A program made the position numbers and the translations under genes. From Rhodoligotrophos appendicifer (lineage in GTDB: Bacteria > Pseudomonadota > Alphaproteobacteria > Rhizobiales > Im1): a DNA stretch of 64,000 bases. This document shows positions 7,844-16,112 of this stretch, one piece after another (position 1 is the first letter of the stretch; each line of letters opens with the position of its first letter). The notes beneath the pieces were generated by a model. The model saw nothing but the letters and a program-made list of their open reading frames with translations, was not told the DNA's origin and ran no database searches. Location: contig NZ_VHKL01000006.1 of assembly GCF_007474605.1 (NCBI RefSeq), positions 248,001 through 312,000 of the forward strand. Reading direction: 5' to 3'.

Positions 7844-9316
7844 ATGTCGCTCATCTCGAGTAGGCTTCTCACCGAACCCGCGCCCCTGTCTTGGATCGTC
7901 CATCAGCGCTGGCATCCCTGGCTCGTCCTTGGGCTGGTCTGCGTGGGCGCCTTTGTCGGCCAGCTCGATGCCACCATCGTCCAGCTTGCGCTTCCGTCCC
8001 TGGGTGCGACCTTCGATGCTCCCCTCCAGCATGTCAGCTGGGTCGCGCTGGCCTATCTCCTGGCCTTTGCCTCGTTCCTGCCGATCTTCGGTCGCCTCTG
8101 CGAGATGTTTGGCCGAAAAAGTCTCTATATCGTGGGCTACGCCCTCTTCATTGTCGCAAGTGCCCTTTGCGGTTTGGCCGCGACATTGGAGCAATTGCTG
8201 CTTTTCCGCGTCCTGCAGGGGATCGGCGGCTCTCTGCTGGGAGCGAACTCGATCGCCATTCTGGTTGCGACCGTACCGACGGAGGCGCGGGGCCGGGCGC
8301 TCGGATATTTCGCGGCGGCACAGGCAATCGGCATGAGCGCAGGGCCCGCCCTGGGCGGTTTCATCCTGGCGAATCTCGGCTGGCGCTGGATCTTCTGGGT
8401 CACCGTCCCCTTCGGCGCGCTCGCCATCATCATCGGTTGGCTGGCACTGCCGCGCTCGACGATCGGCGCCCGGAAATCCTTCGACTTTGGCGGTGCATTG
8501 CTGATCGGTCCGGCCTTGATCCTGATCGTGGCGACCTTGAACCACATGTCGCATTGGGGCCTGTTCTCCCCCGTCACACTGGGCAGCTTCAGCCTGGCGG
8601 CCTTGCTCCTGTGGCTTCTGGCGCGACAGGAGCGCGCCTCATCCTCGCCCCTCATCGATCCGCGACTGTTTCAAAGCCCGTCCTTTCGCTGCGGGACCCT
8701 GGCGGTGATCCTTGCCTATGCTCTGCTGTACGGAACGTTTTTCCTCATGTCCTTCGCTCTGGGCCACGGCTATGGCGAGCCACTTGCCGAAGTGGGCCTG
8801 CGCCTGGCCATCGTGCCCGTTGCCATTGGTCTCACCGCTCCTTTCAGTGCGCGCATCAAGGATCGCATGGGTGAGGGGCTGATAAGTGTCGTCGCCATGC
8901 TGCTTTGCGGCCTCGGCGTCACGATCATGATGCTCTCGGTGGGGGTCTCCCCCAACCACCGGCTGCTCGACACCATGGCCTTTACATTGATCGGCATCGG
9001 CCTCGGCTTGTTCATTGCCCCCACCAACAATTGGACCATCGCGTCCGTCCCTGCCGAGCTTGCGGGCGCGGCCGGCTCGACCCTCAATCTGATGCGGGTC
9101 CTGGGAACCAGTCTCGGCGTAGCCGTCGGCGCGACGACATTGGCGTGGCGCTTGAGTGAAGTCACGGGCAAGGATCGCGATTGGCTCACGGCCGACAGTG
9201 AAAGCCTGCTGACCGCGGTGCATGAAAGTCTTCCGGCATTGCTGGTGATCGCCGTGGCGGCCGCCCTGGTCGCCTGGCGAGGAGCACCCGCCGGCAAGGC
9301 GGCACAGCTCACTTGA
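7844..9316 (+). CDS. MFS drug exporter, DHA2 (EmrB/QacA) family
   Basis: 490 aa with about 14 hydrophobic helices, typical of 14-TM DHA2 proton antiporters. Motif A-like and motif C-like sequences are visible: GQLDATIVQLALPSLG in TM1, GRLCEMFGRKSLY in the TM2-3 loop and GPALGGFI in TM5. The ATG at 7844 is taken as the start. No adaptor (EmrA) or regulator lies beside it, so the substrate cannot be inferred. The gene is divergent from the PEP-mutase-like gene. Confidence 0.92.
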   Translation: MSLISSRLLTEPAPLSWIVHQRWHPWLVLGLVCVGAFVGQLDATIVQLALPSLGATFDAPLQHVSWVALAYLLAFASFLPIFGRLCEMFGRKSLYIVGYALFIVASALCGLAATLEQLLLFRVLQGIGGSLLGANSIAILVATVPTEARGRALGYFAAAQAIGMSAGPALGGFILANLGWRWIFWVTVPFGALAIIIGWLALPRSTIGARKSFDFGGALLIGPALILIVATLNHMSHWGLFSPVTLGSFSLAALLLWLLARQERASSSPLIDPRLFQSPSFRCGTLAVILAYALLYGTFFLMSFALGHGYGEPLAEVGLRLAIVPVAIGLTAPFSARIKDRMGEGLISVVAMLLCGLGVTIMMLSVGVSPNHRLLDTMAFTLIGIGLGLFIAPTNNWTIASVPAELAGAAGSTLNLMRVLGTSLGVAVGATTLAWRLSEVTGKDRDWLTADSESLLTAVHESLPALLVIAVAAALVAWRGAPAGKAAQLT

Positions 9317-9401
9317 TCGTCAGGCGCGCAAAACCACCCGGCCCTGCCAGCCCCCGCACTGCCGCCTCCTGGTTTCGCGCCTCCTCGGTTGTTCCGGATT
9401 C

Positions 9402-9427
9402 GGAACCGGCGTCATTCGCTGCAGCTT
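9402..9427 (+). promoter_or_regulatory. Weak EcfG-like promoter before a 43-codon frame
   Basis: GGAAC (9402-9406), N17, then GCTTTC instead of GTT. The distance to the ATG at 9452 equals that seen for the two better EcfG-like promoters in this window. GGAAC is also the right arm of a small hairpin, GTTCCG-GATT-CGGAAC (9391-9406). Confidence 0.3.
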
Positions 9428-9451
9428 TCTAGGGGCACAGGAGAATGCGTC

Positions 9452-9583
9452 ATGGTCCCGAGAGATCTGAAATCACAGCCCCAGGGCGAGAGGCCTCGAC
9501 TTCAGCCGCAGCGAGACGCGGACGCCCCGGATCCGCCGCGCCGCCGCGCCGGGTCGCCGGAGGCGGATTGCGAACAAGAATGA
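9452..9583 (+). CDS. Possible small hydrophilic protein (43 aa)
   Basis: The frame from ATG 9452 encodes a Pro/Arg/Asp/Glu-rich, probably disordered peptide with no recognised domain. CAGGAGAA lies 8 bases upstream as an SD, and a degenerate GGAAC promoter sits at a sensible distance. The bias may only reflect GC-rich intergenic DNA. It is the only candidate in the 380-base gap 9317-9697. Confidence 0.3.
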   Translation: MVPRDLKSQPQGERPRLQPQRDADAPDPPRRRAGSPEADCEQE

Positions 9584-9697
9584 ATCATGCAGAACCCCTA
9601 CCCCGCTTAGGCTGAGATCTCGTCTGAAGGGCCGCGGTGGCAGATCAACCGTGAGGGGTAAGACGACGCAAGAGAGTGACCCGAGGCATTCGAGGGT

Positions 9698-10465
9698 CTA
9701 GGGGCGGTGACCGGCGGTGGAAACATCCTCCACGTCGCCGCTTTTTTCGGGTCCCCACCCTTGACCCGTCCCCCCGCCCTGGCCTCCACCGCCCTGGCCT
9801 CCACCGCCCTGCCTTGATCCCTCTTTTCCCCGCTCTCTGCCCGCTCCACCAGGACCGGAGGGACGAGTGGGGCCCTGCAGCGGAATCTGGAGGTCGGCCG
9901 GTATGGGGTCGAGGTCGAGTGCTTTGCGAATGAAGTCCCGCAGCGAGATCACGAGATCATGCATATGCACCGGCTGGCCGGCGACCAGCGCGCGCGCCGC
10001 GTGTTCGGCAAGGCGGACATGCTCTTCGGTTCCCAGCAGGATCACGTCAGACAAGGCCGCTTCGACCGCATCGCGGATGCGCCGCCTGCGGTCCGATCCA
10101 GCCGCGCGCTCCCCAGCAACGTCGGAGGTTGTCTCAGCCTCGCCCTCAGCGCTCTCGCTGCGTCGGCGCAGCTCTCCAAGGTGAGCAGGATCGACACTGA
10201 GGTCTCCGGTGAAAGAGCCTCCGAGGACCTTGTAAGCTGCGATCAGCGTGCGCAACCGCTCGTTGATCTGACGGTTCATGCGCTCTCGCCGCTGCTGGAT
10301 TGTGAACATCATCAACAAGCGGATGCCGACGCCGATAAGCGTAAACAGCGCCAATCCGATCAGTGTCGCGAGCAGACCCTGCCATGAACTGAAATCAATG
10401 ATCCGCAGCGATGCCTCCCGACGATTCTCGGTTCTCTCGAACCTTGCTCCTGCCACCATCACCAA
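9698..10465 (-). CDS. Membrane-anchored protein of unknown function with Gly-rich tail
   Basis: 255 aa, not recognised. One or two hydrophobic stretches occur near residues 28-55 (GLLATLIGLALFTLIGVGIR). A charged helical cytosolic part follows (QQRRERMNRQINERLRTLIAAYKVLGG), then EAALSDVILLGTEEHVRLAEHAARAL. The C-terminus is disordered, with repeated QGGGG units that match tandem CCACCGCCCTGGCCT repeats in the DNA. The start may be internal (MVMVAG begins at 10465); I see no clear SD. It is divergent from the GST gene. Confidence 0.65.
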   Translation of the reverse strand: MVMVAGARFERTENRREASLRIIDFSSWQGLLATLIGLALFTLIGVGIRLLMMFTIQQRRERMNRQINERLRTLIAAYKVLGGSFTGDLSVDPAHLGELRRRSESAEGEAETTSDVAGERAAGSDRRRRIRDAVEAALSDVILLGTEEHVRLAEHAARALVAGQPVHMHDLVISLRDFIRKALDLDPIPADLQIPLQGPTRPSGPGGAGRERGKEGSRQGGGGQGGGGQGGGTGQGWGPEKSGDVEDVSTAGHRP

Positions 10466-10551
10466 CCAGCCGGCATCCCTCGCGGATCTCTGTTAGTGCT
10501 CGGTCGAAGACCATCATAGTCTGTGCGCCTCGCCAGCCTGAAGGAGCCAGC

Positions 10552-11292
10552 ATGTTGACGCTCTATTCCTATCCCCCATTGTTCGGTGTAGCCGACAACA
10601 ACGGCTATGGCCTGAAAATCTTCGCCTTCTTGCAGGTCTCCCGGATCCCTTTTCGTCATGAGCACGTGTTCGACGCGTCGGCAGCACCAAGAGGACAGCT
10701 TCCCTACATCACGCAGGACGACATGACGGTTGGGGACAGCGGGAAGATCATCGATTTTCTTCGGAAGCGTTACACGTCGAACGTCGAAGAAAACTTGGCC
10801 GACGGAAATCCAACAATGGATCATCTCGTCACGAGAATGCTCGATGATCTCTATTGGGTGATCTCCTACTCACGCTGGAAAGACGACCGCTACTGGCCAC
10901 TTTTCCGTGACGCTTTTCTAAATGAACACTCCGTTCTGACCGAAGCGGACCTGATAAGAGCCCGTGACTATAATTTTCAGCGCTATCACTTCCAAGGCAT
11001 AGGCCGCTACGAACCTGATGACGCCTATCAGCGCGGATTGGCCGATCTGAAGGTTCTCGCAGATCTTCTCCCTAAGCAAGGCTATATGCACGGCCAGAGG
11101 CCATCCACCGTCGACGCAGCCATTTACGGGTTTATTGCGAACATCTACTTCTACGCGATCGAAACGCCTTTGAAGAGATATGTTCTGGAGCATCAGAACA
11201 TCGTCGATCACTGCTGCAGAATGCATGCTGCTGTGGCGAGCGGTAACTCTCGCAATGCGTCCCCTCCCGGCAGCAGCACCACCAGCTTGTAG
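10552..11292 (+). CDS. Glutathione S-transferase family protein with abnormal C-terminus
   Basis: 246 aa. The N-terminal thioredoxin-like half resembles the metaxin/failed-axon-connection group (YSYPPLFGVADNNGYGLKIFAFL, then RGQLPYI and VGDSGKIIDFL). An all-alpha half follows (RPSTVDAAIYGFIANIYF). A GST normally ends just after the helix LEHQNIVDHCCRM. Here the frame continues for about 25 low-similarity residues (NSRNASPPGSSTTSL) that are antisense to the end of the neighbouring regulator. The ATG at 10552 has AAGGAG upstream; the frame is open further upstream without GST-like sequence. Confidence 0.82.
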   Translation: MLTLYSYPPLFGVADNNGYGLKIFAFLQVSRIPFRHEHVFDASAAPRGQLPYITQDDMTVGDSGKIIDFLRKRYTSNVEENLADGNPTMDHLVTRMLDDLYWVISYSRWKDDRYWPLFRDAFLNEHSVLTEADLIRARDYNFQRYHFQGIGRYEPDDAYQRGLADLKVLADLLPKQGYMHGQRPSTVDAAIYGFIANIYFYAIETPLKRYVLEHQNIVDHCCRMHAAVASGNSRNASPPGSSTTSL

Positions 11293-12032
11293 TCCGGCCG
11301 CTCGGCCGGAGAGAAGGTATGCTGCGCGAAGGTGAGCGGGCCGTCTGCCGGATGGAGGAAGCTCCGTGCTCCACCCTCGCGCGCCAGGACGGCCTGCCGG
11401 TCCCAGGCATCGGCAAAGAAATCGGAGGCGCTTTTCAAGTCGTCGACGAGGGCCATCATGGCCGGATCATTCAGGGCATGGCCATAATCGGCACGAAATT
11501 CCGCCAGCAATCGCAAGGCGCGATCCCTCCAGTCCGGCAGCAGGCTGCGCGCCGAGGGGTCGGTGAACGCGTAACGCAGCAGATTCTTCTGCTGCCCTGC
11601 TCCGAGCCAGCCATCGAAGAGATGTTCGGCCGCCCTGTTCCAGCAGCAGGCATTCCACAGCCTGTCCAGACCGTAAGCAGGAGGAGCGAGCGCCTCGACC
11701 AGGGCGCGCACAGAGTCCGGGGCGGCCGAGATCGGTTTGGACGGTACCGAATCAGGATCGCGGCGTCCGGCCAGCTCGAACAGATAGGCCCGCTCGGCGG
11801 GCGTCAAGGCGAGAGCGACGGCCAGCCGGGCGAGGGCCTCGGGCGACGCGCTGACATCGCGACCTTGCTCGATCCAGGCACACCAGGTGACGCCGATGCC
11901 GGCCCGCAGCGCCAGTTCCTCGCGTCGCAGTCCGGGGGTCCGCCGTCTGCGGACCAGTGCCTCGGGCGCCATGCGCTCGCGGTGGGAGCGCAGGAACTGC
12001 CCCAAGAGTCGCCGCTGTTCTTTGGTCTTCAT
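11208..12032 (-). CDS. XRE-family regulator with MmyB-like ligand-binding domain
   Basis: 274 aa. N-terminal Cro/C1 HTH (LGQFLRSHRERM, then RRTPGLRREELALRAGIGVTW) and the MmyB-like domain from about residue 105 (APPAYGLDRLWNACCWN, then LLRYAFTDPSAR, then FLHPADGPLTF). This family binds small ligands, reported to be fatty acids or similar, and usually controls an adjacent divergent gene; here that is a methyltransferase. The C-terminal 20 residues overlap the GST 3' end by 85 bases and may be non-native. Direct repeats at 12039-12073 are a likely operator. Confidence 0.9.
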   Translation of the reverse strand: MKTKEQRRLLGQFLRSHRERMAPEALVRRRRTPGLRREELALRAGIGVTWCAWIEQGRDVSASPEALARLAVALALTPAERAYLFELAGRRDPDSVPSKPISAAPDSVRALVEALAPPAYGLDRLWNACCWNRAAEHLFDGWLGAGQQKNLLRYAFTDPSARSLLPDWRDRALRLLAEFRADYGHALNDPAMMALVDDLKSASDFFADAWDRQAVLAREGGARSFLHPADGPLTFAQHTFSPAERPDYKLVVLLPGGDALRELPLATAACILQQ

Positions 12033-12038
12033 GGGAGT

Positions 12039-12073
12039 CAGTGTAATAGGATAAAGCCCCCCATTGTACTAGG
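12039..12073. promoter_or_regulatory. Direct-repeat operator candidate for the XRE/MmyB regulator
   Basis: CAGTGTAATAGG (12039-12050) and CATTGTACTAGG (12062-12073) match at 10 of 12 positions. Their starts are 23 bases apart, roughly two helical turns. They sit between the divergent regulator and methyltransferase genes. Confidence 0.5.
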
Positions 12074-12113
12074 CTGAAAAACGCGCTTTCTCAGGGCGAG
12101 GAGGATGAATTCC

Positions 12114-12878
12114 ATGACCCGCTCACATGATGCTGTCGTTCAAGATCAGTTTGGCCCGCGCGCCGAGGCCTATGTGCACAGCGCCGTCCACGCCGGCGGC
12201 GAGGATCTCGATGCGCTGGAGGCAATGGCGCGCCTGCGCGCTCCGCAAAAAGCGCTCGATCTGGGGGCGGGGGGCGGCCATGTCGCCTATCGGCTCGCGC
12301 CCCACTCCGTCTCGGTGACGGCCTGTGATCTGTCAGCCGACATGATGGCCGCCGTCGCGGCGACGGCGCGCCAACGACACCTGCCGAACATCGAGACATG
12401 CATCGCTCCGGCCGAGCACCTCCCCTTCGATGATGCCGCGTTCGACTTCCTCGCCTGCCGCTTCTCCGCCCACCACTGGCATGATTTCGAGGCTGGCCTG
12501 CGGCAGGCGCGGCGTGTGCTGAAGCCCGGCGCGACGGCCGTCTTCATCGACGTCGTCTCACCGGGTCCGGCGGCGTTCGACACGCATCTGCAGGCTGTCG
12601 AGCTGCTTCGCGATCCCTCCCACATCCGCAACTACACGGCTGCCGGCTGGTGCGCTGCCCTGGTCAGGGCCGGTTTCCATGTCCAGACCACCCAGGCGCG
12701 GCGCCTGCGGATGGATTATCCGGTCTGGGTCGACCGCATGCGCACCCCCGACACCCACCGAGCGGCCATCCGTTCGCTGCAGCAGAACGCCTCCCGCGAG
12801 ACGGCGGACTATTACGGCATCGAGCCCGATGGCTCCTTCACGCTCGACACGCTGCAGATAGAGGCCACCGCAGCCTGA
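12114..12878 (+). CDS. Class I SAM-dependent methyltransferase (UbiE-like)
   Basis: 254 aa, Methyltransf_11/25 type. Motif I ALDLGAGGGHVAYRLA, acidic loop after ACDLSADMM, and LPFDDAAFDFLACRFSAHHW before the motif III region. The ATG at 12114 lies 9 bases after GAGGAGG; the ATG at 12105 abuts the SD and is unlikely. It is divergent from the XRE/MmyB regulator, its probable controller. The substrate is unknown; quinone methylation is not implied by similarity alone. Confidence 0.88.
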   Translation: MTRSHDAVVQDQFGPRAEAYVHSAVHAGGEDLDALEAMARLRAPQKALDLGAGGGHVAYRLAPHSVSVTACDLSADMMAAVAATARQRHLPNIETCIAPAEHLPFDDAAFDFLACRFSAHHWHDFEAGLRQARRVLKPGATAVFIDVVSPGPAAFDTHLQAVELLRDPSHIRNYTAAGWCAALVRAGFHVQTTQARRLRMDYPVWVDRMRTPDTHRAAIRSLQQNASRETADYYGIEPDGSFTLDTLQIEATAA

Positions 12879-12952
12879 ACAAAACTCGGGACGGCTGAAC
12901 GAGCGGCGCAATTCGGCTCCGTAGGCCCTCCCGGTCTTCTTCGCGGGCATAA

Positions 12953-13849
12953 TTATCGTCCCGCGAAGAGGCCAGCCACCCAGTCGACGAAAATCCGCAG
13001 CCGATTGCTCAAATGGCGGTTCGGCGGATAGACAACATAAAGCGGCATGGTCTCGGCAGTCCAATCCTCCAGGATCGGAAGCAGCGCTCCTGTTGCGAAT
13101 TGTTCACTGACCATGAAGCGGGGCGTCTGTATGGCACCGAGCCCCGTCATGCCGGCGGCCAGATAGGCGCTGCTGTCGTTGACGGAGATGATGTAGCGCC
13201 CATTGACCTCCAGCATCTCCTCTCCGCGGGTGAAACTGAACGGCAAATGCCGCGCCAAGGCTTGGCTGAAGTAGCTCACGACAGGATGGTCTCGCTCGAA
13301 ATCTGTCGGATGGGCAGGCGTGCCGAAGCGCTCGAGATAGGCGGGAGTCGCGCAAGTGACGAAGGGCAGTTCACCGATCCGACGGGCAACGAGAGACGGA
13401 TTGCGAAGCTCTCCGCTGCGCAGCACGCAATCCACGTTCTCCCCGGTCAGATCGACCGCCCGATCACCAATTCCGATGTCGATCTGAATATCGGGGTAGA
13501 GATCGTGAAATCCTGGCAAGGCCGGCAGCACCACAAGCTGTGCCAGGGGCGAGACCATATCGACCCGCAGGCGACCCTGCGGTTTGGCCTGGGACTGGGA
13601 GACCATGCCGTCCAGCTCATCGAGGTCCGACAGGATGCGGACAACGCGCTCGTAATAGGCTGCACCATCCGAGGTGACCGTCACCCGTCGTGTCGTGCGG
13701 TTGAGCAGCTTCGTTCTCAAGTGAGCCTCTAGCTCTTGGATGAGCTTCGACGCTGTGGCCTTGGGGATCTGGGTGAGCTGAGAGGCGCGGGTGAGGGTTC
13801 CCGCCTCCACCACCTTCGTGAACACCCGCATCGCGGAAAGCTGATCCAT
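12953..13849 (-). CDS. LysR-family transcriptional regulator
   Basis: 298 aa. The N-terminal winged HTH begins MDQLSAMRVFTKVVEAGTL and includes ASQLTQIPKATASKLIQELE. The C-terminal periplasmic-binding-like effector domain ends NRLRIFVDWVAGLFAGR. The ATG at 13849 with AGGGA upstream is the natural LysR start; the open frame upstream is antisense to the esterase gene. The gene is divergent from an esterase/adaptor/RND gene set and likely controls it through the nested palindrome at 13898-13925. Confidence 0.93.
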   Translation of the reverse strand: MDQLSAMRVFTKVVEAGTLTRASQLTQIPKATASKLIQELEAHLRTKLLNRTTRRVTVTSDGAAYYERVVRILSDLDELDGMVSQSQAKPQGRLRVDMVSPLAQLVVLPALPGFHDLYPDIQIDIGIGDRAVDLTGENVDCVLRSGELRNPSLVARRIGELPFVTCATPAYLERFGTPAHPTDFERDHPVVSYFSQALARHLPFSFTRGEEMLEVNGRYIISVNDSSAYLAAGMTGLGAIQTPRFMVSEQFATGALLPILEDWTAETMPLYVVYPPNRHLSNRLRIFVDWVAGLFAGR

Positions 13850-13897
13850 TTTTTCCCTATTGTCCACTGGTAGAAACAATGAAGTCACAATACGGCT

Positions 13898-13925
13898 ATT
13901 TATTCCCGCCAAGAATAGAATAAAT
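13898..13925. promoter_or_regulatory. Nested palindrome in the lysR/esterase promoter
   Basis: ATTTATTC (13898-13905) and GAATAAAT (13918-13925) form a perfect 8-bp inverted repeat. Inside it, TATTC and GAATA form a second, 7-base-spaced repeat (13901-13917). LysR sites are usually interrupted dyads of the T-N11-A type, so this is a plausible operator. Confidence 0.5.
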
Positions 13926-13953
13926 CTACCGCACTGCAACAGAAGAAACCGAC

Positions 13954-14787
13954 ATGACCGCAGCCGATCACCTTCTCCATTGCGCCAAATCCGACATGGC
14001 GATCCGTGTCTACGGCGAGCGCGTGGGCTCCGCAGCGGCACCGGTTGTGCTGCATCTCCATGGCGGCGCCTTCGTCGAGGGCTCCCTGGACAGTGGTCAG
14101 TTGGTGGCAGGACTTCTCGCCGACTCTGGGGCCATCGTGATCTCGGCAGCCTATCCGCTTTCGCCCGAACAATGTTTTCCCACGCCCCTGGGCACGGCGT
14201 TTGAGGCCCTGAACTGGGTGTTCGAAAACCGTGCGCGCTTCGGCACGCGGAAATCTCAGATTGTCGTGGCCGGAGAGGAAGCGGGCGGCAATCTTGCCGC
14301 AGCCCTCGCCTTGATGGCGCGCGATCGGCGGATGCCCCCCCTGGCCGGTCAGATCCTGCTGTCGCCCATGCTGGATCCCGGGATGAGCACGGGCTCGATG
14401 CGCGACGCCTGTGCGGGTCCGGTCGGCTGCAAATGGGCGGATGGTTGGCACCAATATCTGGGCACCGCCGACAAGGCCTCTCATCCTTATGCTGCACCGC
14501 TCGGGTCGACCCGACTGGCCGGCTTGGCACCCGCATTGATCATCACCGCGGAAGACGATCTCTTTCATGACGAGAGCCTCGCCTATGCCGCCCGGCTGCG
14601 GCAGGCCGGGGTACCCGTCACCGAACACGTTCTTGCGGCACCGACCCATTGGCCCTGCGCCCTCTCTGACCCGGCCCTTACAGCACCGGCCTGGGCGGCA
14701 GAACTGCGCAGCCACATCGCGTCCTTCTTCGCCGAAATCGCGAAGACCAAGGGAGCGGCCGCCTCATTCAAATCAAGGGGAGCCTGA
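13954..14787 (+). CDS. HSL-type alpha/beta-hydrolase with Glu at the nucleophile position
   Basis: 277 aa. The oxyanion motif HGGAF is at residues 36-40. The normally catalytic GDSAGG is replaced by GEEAGG (residues 107-112), so Glu109 stands where Ser is expected. Later family positions look present: an Asp in ITAEDDLF (about 201-202) and His232 in APTHWP. It may be catalytically dead, act as a binding protein, or use Glu in an unusual way. It is the first gene of an apparent operon with the adaptor (19-base gap) and the RND pump, and is divergent from lysR. Confidence 0.82.
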   Translation: MTAADHLLHCAKSDMAIRVYGERVGSAAAPVVLHLHGGAFVEGSLDSGQLVAGLLADSGAIVISAAYPLSPEQCFPTPLGTAFEALNWVFENRARFGTRKSQIVVAGEEAGGNLAAALALMARDRRMPPLAGQILLSPMLDPGMSTGSMRDACAGPVGCKWADGWHQYLGTADKASHPYAAPLGSTRLAGLAPALIITAEDDLFHDESLAYAARLRQAGVPVTEHVLAAPTHWPCALSDPALTAPAWAAELRSHIASFFAEIAKTKGAAASFKSRGA

Positions 14788-14806
14788 ATTCAGGCTGAGG
14801 TTGAAC

Positions 14807-16024
14807 ATGCAAAATTCATCAAGAAGAGCTCTCTGGGGCGCGAGCACCGCAAGCGTCATGATTGTCGCCCTTTCGGCAGGGCTGATGCTTATGCCGTCCT
14901 CTCGAGCAGCATCCGAAGGCCCCGCCGCCCCGCCTCCGCCGACGCCGGTCTCCGTGGCGCTCGTGGAGATGCATGAATCCATGCGCTGGGATGAGTTCTC
15001 TGGCCGCCTTGAAGCGATCGAGCGCGTCGAGGTTCGCTCCCGCGTGGCTGGTGCGGTGCGATCGGTACATTTTTCCGAGGGCGAATTGGTGAAGCAGGGA
15101 GATCGTCTCGTCACCATCGATCCCGATCCTTACGCAGCCGAAGTGCAGCGCGCCGAGGCTCAGGTGACCGCGGCCAAAGCCCGGGTGGCTCTCACCCTGC
15201 GCGAGCGTGACCGCCGCCAGAAGCTGTGGGACTCGCGGACCGTCTCGCAGAGCGAGTTGGATGAGCGGATCAACGCCCATGCCGAGGCCGAAGCCAACCT
15301 TCAGGCGGCACAGGCCAGTCTGCGCTCCGCACAGCTCAATCTGAGCTACACGGAAATCAAGGCCCCTGTCGCCGGACGCGTCGGCCGGCTCGAGGTCACG
15401 GTCGGCAATTTGGTTGCAGCCGGTCCCGGCGCTCCGGTGCTGACCAGCCTCCTGTCCGTGAGCCCCATCTACGCAAGCTTCGATGCCGATGAGCCGGTGG
15501 TGATGGAGGCGTTGCGGGCGCTCGGCCCCCAGGGGCGCGACGAGATCGACCGCATCCCCGTCGAGATGGTCACTTCCACGAGCGGTGGCCCCGTGGTCCG
15601 TGGCAAGCTGGCGCTGATCGACAACCACGTCGATGCCGCCAGCGGCACGATCCGCGTCCGCGCCATCTTCGACAATCCCGACGGAGGACTGATGCCGGGC
15701 CAGTTTGCCAGGCTGCGAATGGGCCAGCCGAAGCCGGAACCGTCGCTGCTGGTGAGCGAGCGGGCCATCGGCACCGATCAGGACAAGAAATTTGTCATGC
15801 TGGTCGATCAGTCGAACAAGGCCGTTTACCGCGAGATCCACCTCGGCAGCATTCGCGACGGCTTGCGCGTGGTGAATACCGGTCTCGCGCCGGGGGATCG
15901 CATTGTCGTCAATGGCCTGCAACGCATCCGTCCGGGCTCGGTCGTCGCGCCGGAGGTGGTCCCCATGGGCCAGCCGGCGCACAGCGGGGCGCAAGCCAGT
16001 GCCGCCGATACCCTGACACGCTGA
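14807..16024 (+). CDS. RND efflux periplasmic adaptor (membrane fusion protein)
   Basis: 405 aa. N-terminal hydrophobic export segment (ASTASVMIVALSAGLMLMP). The biotinyl-lipoyl half-motif EVRSRVAGAVRSVHFSEGELV comes before a coiled-coil hairpin rich in Ala/Glu/Gln (VQRAEAQVTAAKARVAL ... NLQAAQASLRSAQLNLSYTEIKAP). The second lipoyl half and a beta-barrel follow. No lipobox cysteine is seen. The ATG at 14807 has GCTGAGG upstream; the longer frame overlaps the esterase and is not protein-like. It works with the following pump. No outer-membrane channel gene is nearby. Confidence 0.93.
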   Translation: MQNSSRRALWGASTASVMIVALSAGLMLMPSSRAASEGPAAPPPPTPVSVALVEMHESMRWDEFSGRLEAIERVEVRSRVAGAVRSVHFSEGELVKQGDRLVTIDPDPYAAEVQRAEAQVTAAKARVALTLRERDRRQKLWDSRTVSQSELDERINAHAEAEANLQAAQASLRSAQLNLSYTEIKAPVAGRVGRLEVTVGNLVAAGPGAPVLTSLLSVSPIYASFDADEPVVMEALRALGPQGRDEIDRIPVEMVTSTSGGPVVRGKLALIDNHVDAASGTIRVRAIFDNPDGGLMPGQFARLRMGQPKPEPSLLVSERAIGTDQDKKFVMLVDQSNKAVYREIHLGSIRDGLRVVNTGLAPGDRIVVNGLQRIRPGSVVAPEVVPMGQPAHSGAQASAADTLTR

Positions 16025-16035
16025 ACCAAGCGAGA

Positions 16036-16057
16036 ATATCGCGGGCCGCCGCGATAT
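16036..16057 (+). repeat. Hairpin between adaptor and RND genes
   Basis: ATATCGCGG and CCGCGATAT form a perfect 9-bp stem with a 4-base GCCG loop in the 88-base adaptor-pump gap. It could be an RNA processing or attenuation element. Confidence 0.5.
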
Positions 16058-16112
16058 CGGCCACGCGAACCACATCTCACACCCTGATCACGCACCTTCC
16101 GGGAGCCGCGCC

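Noticed and set aside
7595-8554. 319-aa minus-strand frame opposite the MFS exporter
   Set aside because: Antisense to clear transmembrane coding sequence; composition rich in Arg/Asp/Gly/Gln as typical of shadows.
9770-9830. CCACCGCCCTGGCCT repeats as a possible CRISPR or minisatellite
   Set aside because: They are short, contiguous and encode the Gly-rich tail of the membrane protein; there are no spacers.
13850-14536. N-terminal extension of the LysR frame
   Set aside because: It is antisense to the esterase gene and passes the normal LysR start MDQLSAMRVF, which has its own SD.
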